A stretch of 64,000 nucleotides of DNA. Source: Mermis nigrescens. Its lineage: Eukaryota; Nematoda; Enoplea; Mermithida; Mermithidae. Made by a program: the position numbers and the translations under genes. Location: the NCBI GenBank assembly GCA_036768485.1, contig JAVLUZ010000272.1:430034-494033 (forward strand), given 5' to 3'. Positions 56,722 through 64,000 of the stretch are shown piece after piece. The notes beneath the pieces were generated by a model. That model was not told where the DNA came from. It searched no databases and saw only the letters and a program-made list of their open reading frames with translations. How positions within the stretch are numbered: position 1 is the stretch's first letter; every line of letters starts with the position of its first letter.

Positions 56722-57607
56722 TAGACCGGACGAGTATTTACTTTAAATTTCGCAATTTTTGTATGTATTCGAAATATGTATTGTGAAACTTGGTGGAAGG
56801 AATATATTTAAGATGGCGCTGACAATATATGTTTTGCATGAAAATATCAACCATGGTTAAGACTTTCTGCAAATGTCGCTTATCAGACCTGTGATATTCT
56901 TTGAATGCGGTTTTGCAGTCCATTGAATTGTGCTTTTAAAGTCGATTCGTTGCATAAGCTCTCGTGAAGACTTTAAGAGACATGTACCTATTCACACACT
57001 TATTTTTCCTCTACTTTCGCCCTTTACGCTGACGTGGCCTCCTGTAAAATAAGGTCATTTGAAACTGCATCGAATATACGTACATAATTATTGACTTGAG
57101 CTACTACTGCTTCTGCAAGACTTTAGATTTTAAACTTGGCGTAAGGATGGTCAATAAAGATGTTTGAATTTCAAATGTTTGCCTTTTCTGCTCACTTCAT
57201 CCTACATTTCAGTTTCTTGTAGCGCGTCGGTTTGATAAATAGTAATGATAAGATGCTTTGCAAGACTTGACCACCTTAAGAAGATTTAATGTAGTAGAAC
57301 ATATAATTTACTGCGAAAAATGTGCTAGTGTGTACGTAGTTTATTTCCTTGTCTGATGCTTTTGAATGTTTGTAATTATCTGATTTGTTTAAATATCTTC
57401 GCCGAGATGTTTTTCAAAATTAAATAACAGGTAAAACACTCATACTTTCTAAATTTTAACTGGAGTTACATCGAATATGTTTGGGAAATTGCATATAGCA
57501 GTACATAAATTGTGGTCATTTTCACTTGCAAATGTCGATGTCATTTCATTCATCCGTTCAATGCTAATAACATCACTGGAGCTGAATTTGATTTATTAAT
57601 CGTATAG
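56722..57607 (+). other. Between the acidic protein and the BCL-2-like exons
   Basis: Non-repetitive sequence with AATAAA at 57153-57158, a possible polyadenylation signal for the acidic-protein gene. It could alternatively contain the unseen first exon or promoter of the BCL-2-like gene. No convincing ATG exon in phase 2 was found. Confidence 0.45.
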
Positions 57608-57766
57608 GACGATCGGCCTTGAGCCTTTGAGAGAATTAAAGCCCAATGAGCGAAGCATTCACGCGGAAACAGCGCCTTTTCTTTATGGATTTATGAAGGA
57701 ATTTGAAAAGCGTACGACGCAAAACAAAACAGAATTCTCAAAGACACTCGATATGCCAGCTGGCAG
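57608..57766 (+). CDS. BCL-2-like exon A
   Basis: Acceptor attaatcgtatag ends at 57607; donor GTGAGT begins at 57767. One leading base, so the upstream exon ends in phase 2. Encodes TIGLEPLRELKPNERSIHAE and APFLYGFMKEFEKRTTQNKT, amphipathic and possibly BH4-like, but without a clear signature. The ATG at 57693 falls mid-exon and could be the start if a spliced leader or non-coding first exon is used. Confidence 0.65.
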
Positions 57767-60700
57767 GTGAGTCTTTGCAGTTGATTACATTTACAGAAAA
57801 ATTTGCATTTAAATTGAGCACCTGCTCTTTGCTACAATTTACAATCTATTGTTGAATGACTTTACAGCAATTTTTTTCTGTTGCTGGCGGGCTATGGAAT
57901 TCGCATAAACCGTCCAGCTTTTTCCGTCGTTTTCGCTAATGTTCTCAGTTTACATTTTGTCGATTTTTTTCCATTTATTTCTTCATTTCTTCTTTTTTCT
58001 TCATTTCTTCTTTTTCCTTCATTTCTTCTCTTTTCTTCATTTCTTCTTTTTTCTTCATTTCTTCTTTTTTCTTCATTTCTTCTTTTTTCTTCATTTCTTC
58101 TTTTTTCTTCTTTTTCTTCATTTCTTCTCTTTTCTTTTCTTCTTTTTTCCTTTTTTCCTTCATTTCTTTCTCATTTCTTCTCTTTTTCATTTCTTCTCTA
58201 ATTTCTTCATTTCTTATCCATTTCGCATTTGTTTGCTTGATATATACGTACTGTAGTGGGACAAGGATGAAAAATCTGCCAGGTATCCATATTTCATAGT
58301 CCAAAATTTAGGATATGTATGTACATACATACAGAGTCGTAACCAGGACTTTGTTTCAGGGGGCGAAATTTTGGAAGTCCTGTATCTCGAGAACCATTAG
58401 TAGATACGCGAAAATAATTGCATTTTTGAGGGTTTCTCGACGATATCTATTATATGGTAAAAAATTTGATTTTAAACTTAAATATAATAAATCTGTTTTC
58501 TAACCTATCCGATCGACTAATTTCTCAATATCAAGTTGAAGCTTAACTCAAAAACATTTCGAAATTCTTGTCTTCACATTTCATTTTGCGGTTTTGCAAA
58601 GGAAAATAATGCAGAAAATAATAAATCGGCGCGAAGCGCCGAAATTTCTGACATTCGATATTTTATAGTCAAATTCGGATTTCTAAGATAAGAAATATGA
58701 TAGAAAATAAGAAATCCGGTTGCTCAAAAGTGTGCTAAAAACGCATTTTGGCCGTCTTTTTTGGTAGACCTCGGGAATTTTTAATTTTTCACTCTGGAAA
58801 TTTTTTTTCAATCTTTTTTCCGATTCAACAGGTCATAACTTCGGCTGATGTGAACATGAGAAGCTAGAACTGGCAACATTAGATAGATAAAAGTGTCTTC
58901 TTTTGAATCAAGTAAAAATTTTGGCCAGATGTCATAGCTTCGAGTGCTACGGTAATTAGTTTACACCCTACTTTAATATTGTTTAAAGGCCAATAGCGTC
59001 GTTGGTCCTGCCATCAATTTGCATCCTATTTTCACGATATCCTGAAATTTTTGCTCTGAGTAGGAAGTGTATCTACTCTGGGGTTTAAAAAATGTGCTAC
59101 CTAATTTTTGTGAAGGTATTTGTTGTCAAACAGGTCAAAAAAGATTCCTACATACGCAGTAATGTGATACAATGCAGAAACTCTGAGGTTAGAACAATAT
59201 CAAAGTGAGGTGTAAATAAATAGCCGTAGTGCACGAAACGCTGGCAGCTGACCAAAATTTTTTACACGATTCGAAAGAAGACACTTTTATCTATCTAAGT
59301 TGCCAGCTTAACGTTTCATGTCCACATCAGCCGAAGTTATGACCTGTTGAATCAGAATGTAGCCTTTTTTGGCCCACCCTGTATATGTGTATTCGTACCT
59401 GCCGAGCATATTTCCTGAGAGATTGTTTTATCAACTCTTGTTTACATTTTTTGGTTCAAATCCTCTATTGAGCCCAGAATATCTTGTAAGTTATAGAGCT
59501 TTTTATTCACGAATAAATCAAAAGTGAACAGTTTTAAATTTTTTTCTACAACCCGAATGATGGATTTTGAAGGATGTCCGAGTAATCCTATGCTTCGGCC
59601 TTTACAGTTACGTCTTTCATAATCCTTTTAACCTTTGAAGCATTTTTAAATATTCCACGCCTTTTATCGTTTTTCCAATTTATTTGCGGATTTCACGCTT
59701 TTGATTGCGGGCAGCGTTATGGAATCGACTCGCAATCTGAAATTTTTTATTATCTAATTTAGTTCAGCGGTCGAAGCGGGACAGAAACTCGCTGTAGTTT
59801 CCGCTGATCGTACGGAACAATATAAACCGCTCGCCGCCAGTCTGACAGACGATTTTTTTAGTGAAATTCGCAGCATCGGTGGTAATTCGACGCCCGTGTT
59901 AAAGAATTTGATGCTTGCATTCAAAAAAACGACACAAAAGTAAAATTATGAAACTCTTTCTAAAAGAAAGATGGACCGGTTACAACATTTTTGAAATTTT
60001 GGATTCGGGTTTCGTAATATGGAAATTTTGGGTTCGGGTCTGCGCAGTGCCTTGAGCCTACCGGTTTAAAATTCGAGTGCAGCATTCCTACGTATGCATA
60101 TTTGCGTACGAAATACGGGCAAAGTGCTTAGCTAGCTCTAACGGTTTCTTTTTATGGGCAGGTTTTACCCGGCTAAAAAGGTTCCTCCTCCAGAAATTTT
60201 ACAGTGAAATATCGGGTTTTTGTTAAAAAAGATTTATTTTATCCTGAATTCATTTGGACAAATGCTTTTTTGCATTCAGCATTAAGCGAAGGAAATTCGA
60301 ATAATTCTTGCGAAAAAAATGTGGAAGAAAGGGTAGAGCCAGGGGCGGATTTAAGGAGGCTGCTGCCCCCCATTGGCCCAAAATAGTTGGCGAGATAAAG
60401 AAAGCATATGTAATTTGCAATGTTTTTGGCCGTCAGTGATCATAATTTCTCACATTTTTCCGGTGCTTCGCGCCGTATAATACCTAATAATGACCTTTAT
60501 TTACTTTTTTGGCGACCTGGAAGCACGGTTTTTTGTATTCGGCGAAGATTTTTCGCGATGTACAAAGACTTTTGGGGACTGTCTTTGTACATTCACAAAG
60601 ATTTTTTGGAGCACAAAAACTGCAAAAAAGGTTCGAAATTCGCAAAAATTCTCGGCGCTCCGCGCCGAAATGAGCAATCGTGTGTTTTATATATCTTTAT

Positions 60701-63700
60701 AATTTCAGAAATTGCATTTTGAAAGGAAAAATGCCAAATTTTTTGGCGCTTCGCGCCGTTTTGTGACGATTATTACTGAGTTTTGCCCTCAGAAACCTAG
60801 AAATTGCTAAAATACGTAACCAAAGGTCGAACAACTCTGTTTTTGCCACACTAAAATCGCTACTGTACCATATTATAGTACCCAAAGATTTGTGTATACG
60901 AAATGTACAAAGACTTTTGAGGACCATCTTTGTACATGTACAAACGGACCTTGTACAAAAAAAACACTGCCTGGAAGTCATGTGTTGCTCATAAAATGGA
61001 TTTTAAAACAATTTCAACAGCAGAAGCAGCTATTTCAGCATAACTTTCTTTTATTTTCAAGCATAGTTTTTAAAAATTTTTGACTTTTTACATCGAGCGG
61101 TAAATAAAGCTTATAAACAACCTTCCGTCTAGTTTTCTCAAATTTTTTAAGAAATTGAATGATTTTTTTCTCACAAAATTGTCTAAAATTTCAAGATTTT
61201 TTAAAAAGATTATGCGTCAAAAGTTATTTTAAATAAAAGTACACAATGTAAAACGTTGAAAAAACGCTATTACTCAAGTGAAGGGCGAATTTTCGGACCT
61301 TTTTTTGACTGTCTTTGGAAAAGTAGGGGTACCCCCTCCATTAAGAAAATCCTAAATCCCCTACTAGTAAAGCTATGCTCTATTCTATTACTAATTTATA
61401 AAATCTTTATATGAGCGTTGAAACCAATGTTCCGTACGGACAAATCGTAACACGAATGATGAAAAATAAACCGGTATTATCGAATTAAAGCGGAAGTGCA
61501 CCTGCCGTAAATCAATAATAAAAATTATTGATACAAAATAAAATACAAAATGCAAGATACAAAATAATACAAAAAACTTATACAAAATAAAATGAAATAA
61601 ATAATAAAACAAATATATTTTTATGTTATCTGATTAAATTCGTGAACATCTAATATTTTATCTGATCTGTTTCTTGAGAAAATCGGGTTTTTTATTCCAC
61701 ACAGTAATGAAGAATTTGGCAGCAGTTCAAACACCGCTAGTACGATAAAAGACCTAGATCTGGAGTTTTTAAAAAGGATGAGACCTCTTTATATCGTTCT
61801 ACTAATTTATTGTATATTTTTTAATTTTTTTTACTCATTTTTAAGTCAATTACTTTTTGTTACCGATGGTATGAATAAACTGCTTCACGTTCACGTATCT
61901 AACACGTATGACGGAGTACATTCATTTTTTCCCAAAAATCGGGGGCGGGGGGCGACAATTTTCTGGCTTTGGGAACATGAGGGTAAGACCGACTTTGGTT
62001 GAGGGTCTCCCCCATCTCTCCTGTTACATGTATGCTTAAAACTTTACACCTTAGTTTCATGCTTAATCATCTCGTTTACTTTCATTTCAATCTTTATTCA
62101 AGTGTATTTCGAGATGGTTTTACGTGGAGCCGTCTCATGACTCAGCTTGTGGTAACGTTTGAAATTTTCGTGCGTCTTTGCCAAAAGCACACGAACGAGA
62201 CTGCGCGAGGTTTCGTCACCCACGTACCGACTGTCTTTGCTAATGTTGGTTTGATTTCATGGATTACGGAAAAAGGCGGTTGGGTAAGTGAGACTATCTT
62301 AAATTTTTTGATCACATAATTTTGTTTTACTCAAATTTACATCGGAGCGACTAATACTCGTCATTAGTTTTAGTGTATTCAGTATATAATAAATACAGTC
62401 GCACTCGGCTATAAAGCACCCTGTATATAAGACTTTCTGGCTTATAAGACGCAAAAACCTCCGGTCCCAGTCATCCATAATGCATTAAGATATATTAGAA
62501 ACTCGCCTATATGACGCTCGGCTATTAGACTATAAGACGCAGCCGACCCGCTTCCACTTAATACATATAAATCAAAGTCTATAAGACGGACGGCTATAAG
62601 ACGCGACCAATTCAACTAATCGATAAATGCCTGCGGACAAAGGTGAAATTCTGTAAAACCTTTCTGCAAATATGCTTTCATTTAAAAGGAGTTTGGAATA
62701 GTTGTGTGATGCATATCATGAAACATTATAGAAACATGCTTCGATAACATTATTTCTACTTAAATCCTTACTTAGTACGTTTTTCAAGTTAACCATAACC
62801 TTGCTTATAAGACACCCTCGGCTATAAGACGCATTTAAACGTAATTCAAGGGAGTGTCTTTTATCCGAATTCGACCGTAGTTGATTTCATTTATTATATT
62901 TACATGAATAAAAACTTTTTCGTAATTGCTCAGCCTCTTAAGCCAGATATTGAAGGCCATGGTCTAGCATATCTGCCGTAATCACAATAATTTATTAGAG
63001 CGTAATGTCGGTTTTGATTGAAGCCAATTCAAAGCCTTTTGCTGTAGTGAAAAATGCACTAACGGACGTTACTTATATGAAGTTCAGTATAATTTTTGAA
63101 ATTCCGGTCAAGACCCCAAGCGAATTGACTTAAAAAAATTATAAACGACTTTCGGCTACGAACACTCATTTTTTCTGAAAATCATCGTGCCAGCGAACAT
63201 CTGTATCAAATTAAGAAGCCGCCTATTAAGCTACATATGCACGAACTTGTGAATCTGTAAATTAGCGTAGCAAGCAGGTCCTAGCCAGACATGCACGTGG
63301 GGGTTTGAGGGTCTCTAGACCCTCCAGAATGCAAAAAATAGGAAATTTCATCGGGAAAACTATGCAAAATAAAGGCAAAAAAGGATTAAAATTGAACATT
63401 TTCTTCAAAAGTGCATTAAATTGACTAGAAACTGTGTAATAACGCAGTTTTAGCGCTATTTTAGCGCTGTAACCAGTTTGTGAGGTCGTTTTGCCTAAAA
63501 AGCTCAATTTTTGACTTCCATACCTGCTGACCTCCCAGATCGACTGACCTTTCCCCCTCAGATGGACCATACTGTGCATCTATAGTCCTATTATGTCAGA
63601 ATGTAAGACTAAGGAGGTATGTATGTACGTGGAAAATGCATAAAAATGATGGAAAAAATATAAAAAAATAAAAAGATTAAAATGAAAGAGGTAAATAAAT

Positions 63701-63952
63701 AAACAATACAACAACCGCATTCTTATTTTCTAGGCGCCCCTCAATTTAGACATGAATATATTCTTCCAGGCAAAAGCAGCTGACAAAGTTGCGGAAGAGA
63801 ATCCGAGGCGTGCGTGGTTAAGTCGGGGTCAGAAAAAGGAAGGAAAGGGTTGCGCATTTGCCTGCTTGGCTTCCAAAACGTCGGCCAAAATTTTGGGCGC
63901 CGCTGGCGCTTTGGCCGCTGCGGGCGCAGCTTATTATTTGTTTCGACGTTGA
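57608..63952 (+). CDS. BCL-2 family apoptosis regulator, five exons, 5' exon not found
   Basis: Exons A 57608-57766, B 59763-59939, C 61705-61905 (end uncertain), D 62103-62283 and E 63734 or 63770-63952 join with agreeing phases (2, 2, 2, 0). The product is about 300 residues. A BH3-like helix (SLTDDFFSEIRSIGGN) lies in B, BH1 (VFRDGFTWSRL) and BH2 (ISWITEKGGW) in D, and E has a basic linker followed by a C-terminal hydrophobic anchor ending YYLFRR. BCL-2 proteins act at mitochondrial and ER membranes to block or trigger release of death factors. The basic linker before the anchor resembles CED-9. Whether it is pro- or anti-apoptotic cannot be read from the sequence. The first in-frame ATG is at 57693; a conserved upstream exon is likely missing. 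Confidence 0.8.
57977..58215. repeat. Polypyrimidine tract, (TTCTTCATTTCTTCTTTT)n
   Basis: About 240 bases of C and T with few interruptions, based on ttcatttcttcttttttc units, in the intron between exons A and B. Phe/Ser-rich and Lys/Glu/Met-rich ORFs on the two strands are artefacts. Confidence 0.95.
58325..58470 (-). repeat. R6 fragment, inverted
   Basis: Contains tctcgagaaccattag and gagggtttctcgacga, the reverse-oriented 3' end of R6. A hairpin cggcgcgaagcgccg is nearby at 58627-58641. Confidence 0.6.
58836..59395. mobile_element. MITE related to 40918-41514, left end truncated
   Basis: Inverted subterminal arms: left caggtcataacttcggctga, right tcagccgaagttatgacctg, each followed by gtgtcttctttt or its complement. 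The right end retains ggcccaccctgta; the matching left end is missing. Confidence 0.8.
59763..59939 (+). CDS. BCL-2-like exon B with BH3-like segment
   Basis: Acceptor tatctaatttag ends at 59762, one leading base in phase with exon A. Encodes SAVEAGQKLAVVSADRTEQY, KPLAASLTDDFFSEIRSIGG and NSTPVLKNLMLAFKKTTQ. The 'F-x-x-x-I-R-x-I-G-G/D' pattern matches the BH3 motif (L-x-x-x-I-G-D) with Phe for Leu and Gly for Asp. The donor is GTAAAA at 59940, overlapping an in-frame TAA (59941-59943); if it is not used, the protein ends here. Confidence 0.7.
60524..60969 (+). mobile_element. R1 MITE copy 10, perfect target duplication CCTGGAAG
   Basis: CACGGTTTTTTGTATTCGG start, AAAAAACACTG end; CCTGGAAG at 60516-60523 and 60970-60977. 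Two internal hairpins (near 60652 and 60744). In the intron between exons B and C of the BCL-2-like gene. Confidence 0.95.
61705..61905 (+). CDS. BCL-2-like exon C (3' end uncertain)
   Basis: Acceptor tattccacacag ends at 61704, one leading base, in phase with B. Starts NEEFGSSSNTASTIKDLDLE. The frame stays open for nearly 300 bases. A donor GTATGA at 61906 is the only in-phase choice for exon D, but it includes a very AT-rich hydrophobic stretch (YIVLLIYCIFF..). Another donor at 61796 is out of phase. The end LLHVHVSNT would run into VFRDG of BH1, a plausible alpha-4 helix. Confidence 0.5.
61915..62037 (+). repeat. R5 fragment
   Basis: Contains cccaaaaatcgggggcgggg and ends ctcctgttacatgt; it starts just after the proposed exon C donor. 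Confidence 0.65.
62103..62283 (+). CDS. BCL-2-like exon D: BH1 and BH2
   Basis: Acceptor tctttattcaag ends at 62102; donor GTAAGT begins at 62284, phase 0. Encodes VFRDGFTWSRLMTQLVVTFE (BH1; the family pattern is 'F-x-D-G-x-x-W-G-R', here Ser replaces Gly), an amphipathic stretch, and ANVGLISWITEKGGW (BH2; the family pattern is 'W-I-x-x-x-G-G-W'). The spacing between BH1 and BH2 (about 45 residues) is normal for BCL-2, BAX and BAK. The strongest evidence for this gene. Confidence 0.9.
62396..62877 (-). mobile_element. R7 pogo/mariner-like MITE, copy 2 (inverted)
   Basis: CAGTCGCACTCGG to GAATTCGACCG, with TA on both sides. Same family as 17136-17636 in the opposite orientation; full of tataagac words. 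Confidence 0.8.
63282..63590 (+). repeat. R4 repeat copy
   Basis: Begins cagacatgcacgtgggggtt, contains aactgtgtaataacgcag, ends near atactgtgcatctatag. Located in the last intron; the antisense ORF across it is an artefact. Confidence 0.65.
63770..63952 (+). CDS. BCL-2-like exon E: basic linker and tail anchor
   Basis: Encodes AKAADKVAEENPRRAWLSRG, a Lys/Gly/Cys-rich linker, then ILGAAGALAAAGAAYYLFRR and stop TGA at 63950. About 17 uncharged residues followed by two Arg make a tail anchor for the outer mitochondrial or ER membrane. Acceptor atattcttccag ends at 63769. A second, in-frame acceptor (cttattttctag) ends at 63733 and would add 12 residues (APLNLDMNIFFQ) directly after BH2. GC-rich compared with its intron. 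Confidence 0.85.
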   Translation, partial: AKAADKVAEENPRRAWLSRGQKKEGKGCAFACLASKTSAKILGAAGALAAAGAAYYLFRR

Positions 63953-64000
63953 TTCGTTTTTATGTTTTATTTGAGATACAACTCGATATCTTCTTTGTAT

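Noticed and set aside
57881..58304. Phe/Ser-rich and Lys/Glu/Met-rich ORFs on both strands
   Set aside because: Translations of the polypyrimidine tract; no splice or start context.
1..64000. tRNA, rRNA, CRISPR arrays, bacterial promoters and terminators
   Set aside because: None seen; the dispersed short repeats are transposon families, not regularly spaced arrays.

Overview
The window is animal nuclear DNA: AT-rich, intron-rich, with short exons (38-717 bp) in long introns packed with dispersed, mostly non-coding repeats. I found no rRNA, tRNA, CRISPR array, bacterial operon or intact transposase or reverse transcriptase gene. All recognisable exons lie on the + strand. The lineage is not fixed by the sequence; the compact BCL-2 protein with a long basic linker before its tail anchor recalls nematode CED-9, so an ecdysozoan such as an early-branching nematode is a guess only.

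Region 1 (337 to about 42932, possibly to 44.7 kb): one gene of at least 21 coding exons, entering from before the window. Joining exons by splice site and reading phase gives about 1,430 residues resembling ZFC3H1 (Red1-like), the zinc-finger scaffold of the nuclear poly(A)-tail exosome targeting connection. The order is low-complexity and acidic N-terminal exons, an S/T-rich exon, a coiled coil, the segment before the zinc finger, a CCCH-like finger split over three exons, and a helical HAT/TPR-like region. Most junctions are phase-consistent. Five points are unresolved: an apparent +1 frameshift in exon 3, a GC donor inside the finger, and phase mismatches at E16/E17, E19/E20 and after E21.

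Region 2 (about 44.7-53.2 kb): no gene recognised. It holds repeats, including a reverse-oriented copy of a large element also found at 21.9-25.8 kb and 35.0-38.1 kb, and an AT-rich stretch at 51.0-52.7 kb.

Region 3 (53268-56721): a three-exon gene for a hydrophilic, acidic protein of about 286 residues that I do not recognise.

Region 4 (57608-63952): a BCL-2 family gene with a BH3-like segment, clear BH1 and BH2 motifs and a C-terminal tail anchor. Its first exon is not identified; it could even be continuous with the acidic gene.

Repeats: several small non-autonomous families recur in the introns. One has CA-starting ends and 8-bp target duplications (hAT-like); others have TA duplications (pogo/mariner-like). 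Several share a GC-rich hairpin with the core GCGAAGC.
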